A DNA stretch of 64,000 nucleotides from Pararobbsia alpina (GTDB lineage: Bacteria; Pseudomonadota; Gammaproteobacteria; Burkholderiales; Burkholderiaceae), in contig NZ_CADIKM010000009.1 in the NCBI RefSeq assembly GCF_902859895.1, forward strand, positions 110,425-174,424, given 5' to 3'. A program made the position numbers and the translations under genes. Below the pieces are notes generated by a model, which was not told the origin of the DNA, searched no databases, and worked only from the letters and a program-made list of their open reading frames with translations. Numbering within the stretch: the stretch's first letter is position 1; each line of letters begins with the position of its first letter. Positions 16,358 through 29,454 of the stretch are shown in pieces.

Positions 16358-16486
16358 TCAACGAGCCCGACGTGTCGAAGCTATCGCAAAGCACAGTGCT
16401 GTACTCGGGCACTTTTTGTGAGCGTCGAATGTATCGGGCGAGATGTCGCGCCAGTGCGCGCCGTGAAGAATCACAAAGTAGTTCAT
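16358..16486 (-). CDS. Short ORF, probably a truncated gene of unknown function
   Basis: 42 codons from an ATG at 16486 with GGAG six bases upstream. The product begins MNYFVILHGAHWRDISPDTF and stops at 16358, within a few bases of where the MFS fragment breaks off. The good ribosome-binding site and abrupt end suggest the 5' part of a once longer gene cut by the same event. I recognise no family. Confidence 0.35.
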   Translation of the reverse strand: MNYFVILHGAHWRDISPDTFDAHKKCPSTALCFAIASTRRAR

Positions 16487-16645
16487 GGCCGGCTCCGTAG
16501 TGACTTTCGAGAAATCCTAACGAGACTGTACGGCTATATGATTATCAAAGGCCGCGCGGTGTCGAAAAAGGCGTGGTGACCGGCTGGCCATCATTGGGGC
16601 GCCAGCCGTCAGTGACGCGACCGTTCTTCGGTTGCTACGATTTGA

Positions 16646-16679
16646 CATGCCGACATCATGACGTCATGATGTCGGCATG
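16646..16679. promoter_or_regulatory. 34-bp perfect palindrome covering the GntR start codon
   Basis: A perfect inverted repeat with no spacer, centred on ATGACGTCAT, whose right end (16677-16679) is the ATG of the GntR gene. It would make a strong autoregulatory operator, and in mRNA a hairpin that hides the start codon. There is no room for a ribosome-binding site outside it. Confidence 0.85.
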
Positions 16680-17423
16680 CGTACGAATCGTGACAGCCAA
16701 CTTCCCCTTTACGCGCAAGTGGAAGCCGCTCTAATGGCCAGTATTGCCGACGGGACCTACGCCCCGGGAACGCAACTGCCAAATGAAGCCAGCTTGCTGT
16801 CGACGTTCGGGATAAGCCGGACAACCCTTCAGAAGACCGTGCAGAATCTCATTAGCCGAGGGTTGATTGAAATCCGCCGCGGGAAGGGCACATTTGTTTC
16901 ACAACCGCGCCTTACACAAGAACTCACTGAACTGAGCGGCTTTGTGGAGGACATGCGCATGCATGGCCGCCATCCGACAGCGCGGCTGATCGGCAAGCAA
17001 GTTGAAAACGCGAGCGATCCTGTCGCTCACAAGCTCTCGCTTGAGCCCGGTGCACCGGTGGTCCACATTCAGCGCATACGCATTGCTGATGGGACACCGC
17101 TATCGTTCGACGAGACATGGTTGCCGAAGGACATCGGCGAGAAGATCATTGAGAACGACCTGGAGGTCGAGCCGATCTTTTCGTTGCTTGAGCAGAAGTA
17201 CGATACGCCACTCATCGAGGCGGAGTACAGACTTGAAGCGATCGCTGCAGACAAGGTTGTCGCGCGAGCACTTGAGATCAAGGCGGGCAGTCCGATTTTT
17301 CTCATTGAACGCACGTCGTACAGCGAGCAGGGCCGTCCCATCGATTATGAAAAATTGTATTACCGCGGCGACCAGATCCAGTTCGTGACGCACCTCACTC
17401 GGCGCAAGCCGCACGGCCGGTAG
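16677..17423 (+). CDS. GntR-family regulator, HutC subfamily (UTRA domain)
   Basis: 248 residues. The winged helix-turn-helix (YAPGTQLPNEASLLSTFGISRTTLQKTVQNLI) occupies about residues 10-78. A UTRA effector domain follows (about 95-235; PVVHIQRIRIADGTPLSFDETWLP, IDYEKLYYRGDQIQF). Members sense sugars, amino-acid derivatives or phosphonates and usually repress a neighbouring gene set. The TauE/SafE exporter gene starts 17 bases after its stop, so it probably controls that transporter and itself. Its ATG lies inside a 34-bp palindrome; no later start keeps the helix-turn-helix intact. Confidence 0.9.
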   Translation: MRTNRDSQLPLYAQVEAALMASIADGTYAPGTQLPNEASLLSTFGISRTTLQKTVQNLISRGLIEIRRGKGTFVSQPRLTQELTELSGFVEDMRMHGRHPTARLIGKQVENASDPVAHKLSLEPGAPVVHIQRIRIADGTPLSFDETWLPKDIGEKIIENDLEVEPIFSLLEQKYDTPLIEAEYRLEAIAADKVVARALEIKAGSPIFLIERTSYSEQGRPIDYEKLYYRGDQIQFVTHLTRRKPHGR

Positions 17424-17440
17424 GGCGGCGCGGGGTCATC

Positions 17441-18304
17441 ATGGATACCGACTACGCAGTCTGGCTGTTTGCCGTGTCGCTTGGGGCTAGTGCGCTAGGC
17501 GGAATGCTGGGTATGGCGAGCGGCATTTTCATCGTGCCCATCCTGACCGTGTTCGGCCACATCGATATTCATATCGCAGTGGGTGCCAGCATCGTCTCGG
17601 TCATCGCGTGTTCTTGCGGCGGCGCCGCACCGTTTCTTCGTGGTCGTTTGACCAACGTCCGGCTTGCCATTGTTCTGGAAATCGCCACGACGCTGGGGGC
17701 ATTATCTGGCGTGGTGATGAGCGGTCTCGTCCCAGTACCCGCGCTCTATTTCATTTTTGCCGTGATCCTGATGCTGTCAGCACAGCAAATGCTTGCGAGG
17801 CGTTCCGATCCTGTCGTTGCCGCCCCCGCCGCAAGCATCGATTCGTGGAGTTCATCGTTATGTCTGGATTCCCGCTACCCGGATCATGCGCTCGGACGCG
17901 AGATCGAATATCGCGTGCATCGCGTCGGGCTTGGCATGTCCTTAATGTACGGCGCCGGACTGATTTCAGCGTTACTTGGCATCGGTAGTGGCGTCCTCAA
18001 GATCCCGGCAATGGATACGGCATTGCGCCTGCCGATCAAGGTTTCCTCCGCGACGTCGAATTTCATGATCGGAGTGACAGCGGCGGCAAGCGCTGGCGTC
18101 TACTTCGTGCGCGGCGAAATCGTGACCGCGATTGCCGCGCCCGTGGCGCTGGGATCAGTCGTGGGCGCGGTGCTCGGGGCTCGTGTCCTCATGCGGGTAT
18201 CGAGCGACAAATTGCGCGTGCTTTTCGTCGTCGTGCTCGTGATCCTTGCGGTGCAGATGCTGCTCGAGGCATTTGGTATTCGCCTTTTCGGCGTTTCGGC
18301 ATGA
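17441..18304 (+). CDS. TauE/SafE (TSUP) family anion permease
   Basis: 287 residues with about eight hydrophobic spans in two related halves. The family repeat is visible in each half: GGMLGMASGIFIVPILTVFGHI and SALLGIGSGVLKIPAMDTALRLP. Members move small sulfur- or carbon-containing anions (sulfite, sulfoacetate, other organosulfonates). The stop overlaps the start of the DUF1634 gene as ATGA, a pairing seen repeatedly in bacteria. It is in one operon with the UTRA-type GntR regulator. The substrate is not evident. Confidence 0.88.
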   Translation: MDTDYAVWLFAVSLGASALGGMLGMASGIFIVPILTVFGHIDIHIAVGASIVSVIACSCGGAAPFLRGRLTNVRLAIVLEIATTLGALSGVVMSGLVPVPALYFIFAVILMLSAQQMLARRSDPVVAAPAASIDSWSSSLCLDSRYPDHALGREIEYRVHRVGLGMSLMYGAGLISALLGIGSGVLKIPAMDTALRLPIKVSSATSNFMIGVTAAASAGVYFVRGEIVTAIAAPVALGSVVGAVLGARVLMRVSSDKLRVLFVVVLVILAVQMLLEAFGIRLFGVSA

Positions 18305-18627
18305 GATGCGCGGCATCGAATGCGCCAATGCTTGAACGGTGGCTGGCCGGACTACTGTATTACGGCACGTTGGTGGCCGCCAGTACGGTCGCCGCAGGAC
18401 TCACGATGACGCTGCTGGGCCCATCGGCTCGCGGTTGGCCCTCCGCAACGGCTGTTGTCGGTGCCCATATCACCACTGTAGGAATTGCGCTCTTCATCCT
18501 CCTCCCGATCATGCGTCTGATATTAATGCTGGGTGTTTTCCTGCATCAACGCGACTATCGTTTCAGCGCGATTGCCGCACTGGTGCTGATGATTGTGGTT
18601 GCCGGATCGATGATCGGCGCATCGTGA
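18301..18627 (+). CDS. DUF1634 family membrane protein
   Basis: 108 residues with three hydrophobic helices (LLYYGTLVAASTVAAGLTMTL, VGIALFILLPIMRLILMLGV and FSAIAALVLMIVVAGSMIGA). The LRLILML-like motif and size fit DUF1634, a family of unknown function commonly encoded beside TauE/SafE permeases. The four-base overlap with the permease gene suggests coupled translation and perhaps an accessory subunit. The start codon at 18301 sits in ATGA; a later ATG at 18328 is possible. Confidence 0.8.
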   Translation: MRCAASNAPMLERWLAGLLYYGTLVAASTVAAGLTMTLLGPSARGWPSATAVVGAHITTVGIALFILLPIMRLILMLGVFLHQRDYRFSAIAALVLMIVVAGSMIGAS

Positions 18628-18788
18628 GTTGCGGTCATACGATGGGGGAGCGCGAAACTGTTCCATTTTTTGGTTAAGCGCCCGTTGTCGATGGTGTTTG
18701 AGACGTTCCATGACGGATCTGCCGCACATGCCGAGGTCCGCATATGGCCGACTTCTGCCTGATGACGCCAGCCTCAAACTGCCTCAGT

Positions 18789-19544
18789 TCACATCATGCC
18801 GCCGGCAGCGCTCCCCGTGCCACCAGTGCCGGATGTAGGTTTGGACGTCGTTGTGAGCGGATGGGCGAGACCCGCCGCGGACAGCAGCGAGACCGCAGCC
18901 GGATCGGGCATGCCATTGACGTCGATGGCGCCGGCTGTCGCCAGCACGCCGAGATCGCTGTCGACCCCTGCTTGCCCGACGATAAACGGCGTCGTCAGAA
19001 ACGCCGGTGCCGTCAGTGTGACCGCATAGTGCTGCTGCAAATTCGTGACGACGGCCGATTGCGCAGCCAGTACATCGGTCTGATTTCCCAGCACCCGCTG
19101 GAACTGTGAGTTGCTCGGGAAGCTCGCAATCAGGCTGGTCTCGCTTGTGCCAAGTTGCGAAGCGAGGTAGACAAACATCAGTTCGGTCTCGGGTGTCGTA
19201 TTGAAAGTGCCGCCGGCAAATGCCAGCGAATGCAGGGTCGTGCTGCCGGAGTTCACAGCGAGGATGCAGGGAAGCGTGGCGTTGAACGTAATACTGTAGT
19301 GTCCACCGCCGTCTGACAGAGTGGAGCCCGAACCCGACGCACAACTGAAGGTAACCATCGCGCTGGCGAGCGCCTTGCCGATGGCTGCCGTGCCGGATAG
19401 AGCGACGTTTGGCATCCCGTTTCCGCCGCCACAGCCGTTGAGGCCGAAGCAGGCGCTTCCGCCACACGCGACGAGTGTTGCGAGCGAAGCCCCGCAAAGT
19501 GCGGCCAGCGCCGGGCGAACGAAACGCACATTGTGAGTGTTCAT
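18789..19544 (-). CDS. Lipoprotein of unknown function
   Basis: 251 residues. A signal peptide ends in the lipobox LVAC, followed by a Cys/Gly-rich stretch (GGSACFGLNGCGGGNG). The body alternates short beta strands rich in Ser/Thr (PNVALSGTAAIGKALASAMV, GGGHYSITFNATLPCILAV), which suggests an Ig-like or carboxypeptidase-regulatory-type fold near the N-terminus. A helical region mentions no catalytic motif. The C-terminus is Gly/Thr-rich. I recall comparable lipoproteins in Burkholderia but know no role. It diverges from the Pr6Pr-like gene. The ATG at 19544 starts the signal peptide. Confidence 0.7.
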   Translation of the reverse strand: MNTHNVRFVRPALAALCGASLATLVACGGSACFGLNGCGGGNGMPNVALSGTAAIGKALASAMVTFSCASGSGSTLSDGGGHYSITFNATLPCILAVNSGSTTLHSLAFAGGTFNTTPETELMFVYLASQLGTSETSLIASFPSNSQFQRVLGNQTDVLAAQSAVVTNLQQHYAVTLTAPAFLTTPFIVGQAGVDSDLGVLATAGAIDVNGMPDPAAVSLLSAAGLAHPLTTTSKPTSGTGGTGSAAGGMM

Positions 19545-19913
19545 GGCCGCCTGCCGTCGATAGAAGAAGATAAGGCGAGCCGCCCCACACAAAAGGACCG
19601 GCACCATTTTTAATTTTAGGCCCTATACGCCGAAGCCGTTTGTCGCATCAGTCACATTCGCCGCGTTATCGGCCATCGCAGTTATCGGAGATTCGTCGTT
19701 TCAGCATTGTGCGAATGTCAGCTTCCGACCGAAGCGTCGGCTTTCGCATGACAGGCAGTGCTCTCCCTCACCGACGATATGCTCTCCGGTGTTCCCACGC
19801 CAACCAACGGCACGTATGCAGCAACAGGCGTACCTTTCAGGACAGCGGCGCCACACTCATGCGCCGAAAAGCAGACAGGCTTATACTCGATTTCAATCAA
19901 CCGGACTCCGGGT
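19545..19913. other. Divergent intergenic region
   Basis: About 370 bases between the lipoprotein and Pr6Pr-like genes, which point away from each other, so promoters for both must be here. I see no clear hairpin, tandem repeat or recognisable operator. Confidence 0.45.
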
Positions 19914-20660
19914 ATGCCAAACCGCTCCGCTCATTCTGGGCCGAATCAGACTGAACTACCGCTCCCTGCACCGAGCTTCGCGTCAGTGCCCATGGCGGCG
20001 CTGATTGCGGTTCTCGCATGGTTGGCCTTTGTCGCGCAGAGCGACATTACGATTGGCAGAATGCTGGTGCGCGGTCTGAGCGTGATAGACGGTATCGAGC
20101 GGCTCAGCAGCTACCTGACGAACCTCACGATGCTCGCCGTCGCGATCAGTTTTTCTTGCGTGGCCATGCGAGTGCGCTTCGCACCCGCGCGCTTTTTCCG
20201 CAAGTCGACGGTGCTCACCGCGGTCGTCGTCTATGTCGTGTTCGTCGGCGTCGCCTATAACACCCTGCTGCGCCATCTATGGACGCCGTCGGGCTACCGC
20301 GCACTGCTGAACGAATTAATGCATACGGTCATACCGCTGCTGTGCGCGCTGTACTGGCTGCTGTTTGTCCCCCGCTTTCATCTCCTGTTGCGCGATTCCC
20401 TCTTCTGGCTGGTCTATCCGCTTTGCTATCTCTTAATCACATTTTGGCGCGGTAGCGAAACCGATTTTTATCCTTATCCGTTCATTGATGTAGGCGCACT
20501 CGGTTACGAGCGCGTGCTTATCAATAGCCTGTCACTGCTGTTCGGATTTTTCCTTTTGATGGCTGTCTTTATAGCGATCAACCATCGTCGCCCACGCCCG
20601 ACGCCTGCGGCCGATCCTTTCCAACAGCCCGACGGCAACGTATCGAGCACCCTTCGCTGA
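19914..20660 (+). CDS. Pr6Pr-like integral membrane protein
   Basis: 248 residues from the ATG at 19914 with six hydrophobic helices. The pattern YLTNLTMLAVAISFSCVAM, then LRHLWTPSGYRALLNELMHTVIPLLCALYWLLF and FWLVYPLCYLLITFWRG, fits the Pr6Pr/FAR-17a membrane family. Function is unknown; a conserved Trp-Thr-Pro and His suggest a catalytic or binding site inside the membrane. The start is uncertain (no clear ribosome-binding site; 19992 is an alternative). A further upstream reading from 19758 adds a low-complexity segment. Confidence 0.7.
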   Translation: MPNRSAHSGPNQTELPLPAPSFASVPMAALIAVLAWLAFVAQSDITIGRMLVRGLSVIDGIERLSSYLTNLTMLAVAISFSCVAMRVRFAPARFFRKSTVLTAVVVYVVFVGVAYNTLLRHLWTPSGYRALLNELMHTVIPLLCALYWLLFVPRFHLLLRDSLFWLVYPLCYLLITFWRGSETDFYPYPFIDVGALGYERVLINSLSLLFGFFLLMAVFIAINHRRPRPTPAADPFQQPDGNVSSTLR

Positions 20661-21082
20661 ACTCGTGACCAACGGGTGGCACGGGCAGCCACCGAGCTCC
20701 GACCGAGAGCGTAATCACACGACGGGGCGATTTCGGCGCACCGTTGGAGGGACCCTCGTGCGCCCCGTTCATCAAGATCAAAGACAGGTTTTCCTACACC
20801 GCGCGCGCCTGGTCGAATGTTGACTTCCGCACGGTGGAACGAAACTTTTCTCCGGTTTTTGGCGGCCCGAGGTTTTCCGGAAAACGTCTCGAGCCATAAA
20901 CACGCACCCTCGCAATCGCAAAACTTGAAATCGACGACTACGCCCGCTATACCTCTCAAGACGTCCGTCGTAGATCGGTAAAAAATTAGCGTTGCTGCGG
21001 CGCTATCGACGTTTCCCGATGGCTGTGAAGCCCCGAATGGACTACGAACAAGGTGTGAATCCCAAGATCAATAAGGAAAAAC
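20661..21082. other. Intergenic region upstream of the lactate permease gene
   Basis: About 420 bases. GGCGCAC (20735-20741) and GTGCGCC (20758-20764) form a weak dyad that may end the Pr6Pr-like transcript. The rest must hold the permease promoter. No small gene is supportable here. Confidence 0.45.
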
Positions 21083-22894
21083 ATGTACCAGCAGATCTAC
21101 AACCCGTTGGGCAATGCATTCCTTTCCACGATCGTTGCCGCGATCCCGATTCTGACGCTGCTTTATTTCATTGCCTTGCACCGCCACCGCGATGCGCAGG
21201 GCAATGTGCATTTGGGCATCTCGGCGCCCTACGCGGCTTTTTTCGGTGTCATCGCCGCCTTCATTATCTCGTGTCTGGTTTTCAGGATGCCGGTGGCGAC
21301 GGCCGTCTCGGCCTTTGCGCTCGGCTCCCTTTCCGGATTTCTGGGGATTATCTGGATCGTGTTGGCCGCAATGTTCCTATACACGATGAGCGTCGTGAGT
21401 GGAAAGTTCGAGATCGTCAAGGAGTCGATCGTCCACATCTCATTCGACCGGCGGTTGCAGTGCGTATTGATCGCCTTCTCATTCGGCGCAATCATCGAAG
21501 GCACCTCGGGATTCGGGACACCCGTCGCGATCGCAGGGGCTGTGATGGTGGGCCTCGGCTTCAGGCCATTTCAGTCAGCGGTGCTGAATCTGCTCGCCAA
21601 TACTGCGCCCGTCGCCTGGGGCGCGATCGGCACGCCGATCGTTACACTCGCGGCCGTGAGCGAACTCGATCAGCTCACGCTTTCCACGATGGCAGGCCAC
21701 CAGTTGCCGTTCATATCGGTTCTCGTGCCCTTCTGGCTGGTCGCGACCTTCGTGAAGATGGAAGGGGGATCATGGAAGGAAATCTTCGAAGTCTGGCCGG
21801 CGATGCTGTGCGCGGGTGGGTCGTTTGCGCTCATGCAGTTCTACGCTTCCGGGAGCAGCTCACTCCACCTGATGACCGACGTGGTATCGGGCGTCTTTTC
21901 GGTGGTCTGCACGGCGCTGTTCCTGCGCTTCGTCTGGCACCCGAAGACACGCTTCCTGCTTCGCTCCGAACGTGAGGCACTCGCGCGAGCGGGCAAGAGC
22001 ACGGCAACACCGACGACAGAAAGCACCGAGTGGAAGTACAAGTACTCGGCCGCCGAAACCGCCTATGCGTGGATGCCGTGGGTGATTCTGATCGTCTGTT
22101 GTGCACTGTGGGGCGTACCGGAGTTCAAGAAGTTCCTTAACAACCTGTTTGCCGGAATCACATTTTCCACGACGATGTTCGGCTCGCCGTTCAAGGGTTC
22201 GCTTTCGCTGCCTGTCTGGGACATGCCTGCGCTGCATAACCTCGTGCAACGGATGCCGCCCGTCGTACCCATCGACGCGAAAGCGGAGGCGGCCCGATTC
22301 ACGATCAACTGGTTGTCAGCCGCGGGCACAGGCGTTTTTATCGCAGCGGTGCTTTCCGGTCTCGTACTCAAGCTGAGCGCAACGCAATGGAAGGACGCCT
22401 TCATGCAGACCCTGCGCAGGATGAAGATTCCGGTGCTGGTCATTGCCCAGGTGCTGGGCTTGGGGTTCCTGACGCGCTACTCAGGCACCGACGCAGTCCT
22501 CGGTCTTGCATTCACGGGGGCCGGCGTTCTCTATCCGTTCTTCGCGGCGTTCCTGGGTTGGCTCGGAGTCTTCCTGACGGGTTCCGACACGGCATCAAAC
22601 GCCCTCTTCGGCAGCCTGCAGCGCATCACCGCGCAGCAACTCAACCTGAACCCCATCCTGATCGTCGCGACAAACTCGACGGGCGGCGTAATGGGCAAGA
22701 TGATCGATGCCCAATCCATCATGGTCGCGTGCGCCGCCTGCTACGACGATCCGAAGGAGCGGTCATTCGCGCTTGGACCGATTTTCCGGACTGTGTTCTT
22801 TCACTCGATCGCTGGCGCGGCGCTGATCGGTGTGATCGCCATGCTGCAGGCGTATGTCTTCCCGTGGATGATTCCGATACCACCCGCCGGTTAA
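21083..22894 (+). CDS. L-lactate permease family transporter
   Basis: 603 residues with at least twelve hydrophobic spans. The lactate permease family motif is clear in EGTSGFGTPVAIAGAVMVGLGF and NLLANTAPVAWGAIGTPIV, and again in TGSDTASNALFGSLQRITAQQLN and ANSTGGVMGKMIDAQSIMVA-like sequence near the end. Members import lactate or glycolate with protons. It is about 50 residues longer than the E. coli protein, mainly in a central loop. AAGGAAAA precedes the ATG. The next gene, 270 bases on, is DctA, so the pair covers uptake of small carboxylates, though I see no shared regulator. Confidence 0.92.
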   Translation: MYQQIYNPLGNAFLSTIVAAIPILTLLYFIALHRHRDAQGNVHLGISAPYAAFFGVIAAFIISCLVFRMPVATAVSAFALGSLSGFLGIIWIVLAAMFLYTMSVVSGKFEIVKESIVHISFDRRLQCVLIAFSFGAIIEGTSGFGTPVAIAGAVMVGLGFRPFQSAVLNLLANTAPVAWGAIGTPIVTLAAVSELDQLTLSTMAGHQLPFISVLVPFWLVATFVKMEGGSWKEIFEVWPAMLCAGGSFALMQFYASGSSSLHLMTDVVSGVFSVVCTALFLRFVWHPKTRFLLRSEREALARAGKSTATPTTESTEWKYKYSAAETAYAWMPWVILIVCCALWGVPEFKKFLNNLFAGITFSTTMFGSPFKGSLSLPVWDMPALHNLVQRMPPVVPIDAKAEAARFTINWLSAAGTGVFIAAVLSGLVLKLSATQWKDAFMQTLRRMKIPVLVIAQVLGLGFLTRYSGTDAVLGLAFTGAGVLYPFFAAFLGWLGVFLTGSDTASNALFGSLQRITAQQLNLNPILIVATNSTGGVMGKMIDAQSIMVACAACYDDPKERSFALGPIFRTVFFHSIAGAALIGVIAMLQAYVFPWMIPIPPAG

Positions 22895-23162
22895 TAAATG
22901 CACTGAGCCAGGGTCTTTGCTGCAGTGCACGCTCGGGTTTGCCCGGTTGTCGCGGACGGATGCGAAGCATAGCCTTCGTAATGCTTTGGTAAGAATCTAT
23001 TCGCAGCTTGCCAGGTAAGCCAGCCTTACCCGCGATCTGCGCAAACCGCACAGGTATCACGGCTGCGCTCCACAGCTCGGTGCCGGGATGCTTGCCCGCC
23101 GTCATAGGGGTCGTGTCAAACGACGCTCTGAATGACGACTGAAGTGACTACCTTGAGCTCAA

Positions 23163-24515
<1,353 letters not shown>

Positions 24516-24603
24516 GGTCTTTCGACGTGTCGATCACGCGTTGCCTTGTGTCGCTGTAGCGAAAGAACGGACCGGTGATCGCCCATACAATCACAAGGGC
24601 GAC

Positions 24604-24625
24604 GCCCACCACAAAGGTGGTGGGC
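24604..24625. repeat. Perfect hairpin downstream of dctA
   Basis: GCCCACCAC (24604-24612) pairs with GTGGTGGGC (24617-24625) around AAAG. The stem is strong but no T run follows. It could be a terminator for dctA or a dispersed REP-like element. Confidence 0.6.
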
Positions 24626-24952
24626 TACCGGTCATCTACTCGCGGCCAGGATGCTTGGCGAGCGTCCTGGCTCGATTCAACTGACCGGCCTCGATAGGAT
24701 CAACGGGCTTCCCGCGCGATGAAGCGATCGACACTATGCACCCTTGTCATTGCTGCTCAAGCTCCTCCCTCCTCCTGAGTATCGGGCTGGATACGTCGTC
24801 ATAGCAAACCGTCACCCTATCGAGCGCGGCGAGAAAATCCCTGGCATCAAAAATTTCTCCAAGACTTGAGACACCCCCTCGCGACCTAGCCTTGCCGTTC
24901 AGCAGCCGTTGGGTCGCCTCCAATGGCGGCGTTGCTGAGGGCCAAATGAAGA

Positions 24953-24980
24953 CGCCGTCAGAGCGTGAACCCTGACGGCG
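24953..24980 (-). terminator. katG terminator stem
   Basis: CGCCGTCAG (24953-24961) and CTGACGGCG (24972-24980) form a nine-pair stem 20 bases after the katG stop on the minus strand. A short T-rich tract (TCTTCATTT) follows. Confidence 0.65.
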
Positions 24981-25000
24981 CCTTGCGACTACCTACTCAC

Positions 25001-27714
<2,714 letters not shown>

Positions 27715-27740
27715 ACCGCGCCTCACAAGCGAGGCGCGGT
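27715..27740 (-). terminator. Hairpin at the end of the acyl-CoA ligase operon
   Basis: ACCGCGCCTC (27715-27724) pairs perfectly with GAGGCGCGGT (27731-27740) around a six-base loop, 16 bases after the ligase stop. It lacks a T run. Confidence 0.6.
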
Positions 27741-27756
27741 GAGCGCTACACGAGTT

Positions 27757-29454
27757 CTATTCTCCCGTGGAAGCACAAGCGGCGGCGCGCTCGGCCTCGA
27801 GTTCCTGCAACTGTCGCCACAGGATCTTGCCCGTGGCCGACTTCGGCAGAGAAGGCACGAACTCGACGATGCGCGGTGCCTTGTACGAAGCCATCACCTC
27901 GTGTGACCAGTCGAGTATCTCCTGCGCGGTGACGCTACCCGCCTGCGACGGCTGGAGCACGACGAGCGCCTTGACGGATTCGCCACGACGCGGATCGGGC
28001 GTGCCGACCACGCAGACCTCCAGGATCGCGGGGTGCCGGTACATCAGCGCCTCGACCTCGGCCGGCCACACCTTGTAACCCGAGGCGTTGATCATGCGCT
28101 TGAGCCGGTCGATCATGAAGAAATAACCGTCTTCGTCGATGCGCGCGAGATCACCTGTGCGCAGGAAGGGCTTGCCGTCGAGCTCGATGAAAGCCTCCCG
28201 GGTCGCCTGCGGATTGCGCCAGTAGCCGCGCATGATCTGCGGTCCGTTCACGACGATCTCGCCAGTCTCGCCCTGCGCGAGTTCAACGAGCGAAACGGGA
28301 TCGATGATTCGCGCATCGACGTCATAGACCGGAATGCCGAGACATTGCGCCTTCGGCCGATGGGTCGGGTTGATATGGGTCGCGGCGATCGTTTCCGACA
28401 TGCCGTATCCCTCGACGAACTCGAGTCCCGTGAGATTCCTGAGTTTAGCGACAATCGCATCGGGCATCGCGGCCCCCCCGCCGCGCACGCCACTCAGTGT
28501 GGACAGGTCGTATTCGTCGAGCCGCGGATTCGAGAGGAAATCGACCATCATGGTCGAGATGCATTGCCAGGCGGTGATCCCATAGTGGCCGATACTGCGC
28601 GCGGCCTCATCGCGGTCCCAGCGCGGCATCACGACGATCGTCGAGCCCACGTAGAGCGGTCCGTTCATGCCGCCCTGCATGCCCGTGACATGGAAGAGCG
28701 GCAGCACGGACAGATGCACACCCTGCTGCGAATTGCAGAACCAGTTGACGCCGTGGACGAGCGTCGCCATCACGCTCCGATGCGTGTGCATGCATCCCTT
28801 CGGTTTGCCCGTCGTGCCCGACGTATAGGGCATCACGCAGAGATCGTCGGGACCGGCGGTCGAAGGTCCGGGCACGCGCCGCAGCGCAAGCATATCGGTC
28901 CAGAGTGTGACGCCGGGACCTGCGATCGACTCACGCGGGGCCGACACGAACGGCGGCGGCGGAGTGCCGACGGGCTGTTTCAGATAGTCACTATAGGCCG
29001 CCACCAGCACGCGGCGAATGCCCTGCTCCGGCCCCTCGCCGACCAGCGGCGCAATCCGCGCATAGAGGTCCTGCGGCACGATCACCACCTCGGCCTGGCT
29101 GTCGTCGACGAAATGACGCAGTTCGTCCGTCAGGTTCATCGGGTTCACGGGCACCACGACCGCGTTCGCCCGGAGGATGCCGTAGTACGCAAGGATCCAC
29201 TGAGGGCTGTTCTGCATGTAGAGCAGTACGCGGTCACCCGCCTTGACGCCGCAGTCCTGTTGAAGAAAACCCGCGATGCGTTCCGACTCGTCCTTGAACT
29301 CGCCGTACGTGAGCGCCGTGTCGTAGAAAATGATGAAGGGCTTGTCGGGAAAACGCGTAGCCGATACTTCGACGTTGTACGACAGGCTGGTGTTCGGCAA
29401 TGGCAGGCTGAGCGACTGTCCTGGCGGCCAGTGCTTATGGTGAAGGGATGACAT
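27757..29454 (-). CDS. AMP-dependent acyl-CoA synthetase (ligase)
   Basis: 565 residues. The adenylate-forming signature is complete: P-loop YTSGTTGKPKG, GYGMSE, the hinge Asp in LRTGDLARIDEDGYFFMIDR, and the catalytic Lys in PKSATGKILW. It would activate a fatty or aromatic acid to its CoA thioester. GGAG precedes the ATG at 29454. It is the last gene of a leftward set with the acyl-CoA dehydrogenase and the phosphotransferase-like protein, which suggests a beta-oxidation-like degradation of a branched or modified acid. A 170-base purine-rich linker separates it from the dehydrogenase gene. Confidence 0.92.
   Translation of the reverse strand: MSSLHHKHWPPGQSLSLPLPNTSLSYNVEVSATRFPDKPFIIFYDTALTYGEFKDESERIAGFLQQDCGVKAGDRVLLYMQNSPQWILAYYGILRANAVVVPVNPMNLTDELRHFVDDSQAEVVIVPQDLYARIAPLVGEGPEQGIRRVLVAAYSDYLKQPVGTPPPPFVSAPRESIAGPGVTLWTDMLALRRVPGPSTAGPDDLCVMPYTSGTTGKPKGCMHTHRSVMATLVHGVNWFCNSQQGVHLSVLPLFHVTGMQGGMNGPLYVGSTIVVMPRWDRDEAARSIGHYGITAWQCISTMMVDFLSNPRLDEYDLSTLSGVRGGGAAMPDAIVAKLRNLTGLEFVEGYGMSETIAATHINPTHRPKAQCLGIPVYDVDARIIDPVSLVELAQGETGEIVVNGPQIMRGYWRNPQATREAFIELDGKPFLRTGDLARIDEDGYFFMIDRLKRMINASGYKVWPAEVEALMYRHPAILEVCVVGTPDPRRGESVKALVVLQPSQAGSVTAQEILDWSHEVMASYKAPRIVEFVPSLPKSATGKILWRQLQELEAERAAACASTGE

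Larger units (their letters stand above)
24516..25000. other. Intergenic region between dctA and katG (convergent)
   Basis: About 485 bases between convergent genes. It holds a perfect hairpin at 24604-24625, a GC-rich stretch without a supportable gene, and the katG terminator stem at 24953-24980. Confidence 0.6.

Noticed and set aside
18784..19590. A 268-codon minus-strand frame overlapping the lipoprotein gene
   Set aside because: It is Arg/Cys/His-rich with no signal or domain, while the alternative frame gives a clean lipobox protein.
23100..23162. A possible sigma-54 promoter before dctA, as in rhizobia
   Set aside because: The best GG...GC spacing here is wrong and the TTGC element is missing. 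No dctB-dctD genes are nearby.
28033..29451. A 472-codon plus-strand open frame
   Set aside because: It is antisense to the acyl-CoA ligase gene, is His/Arg-rich, and has no recognisable domain.
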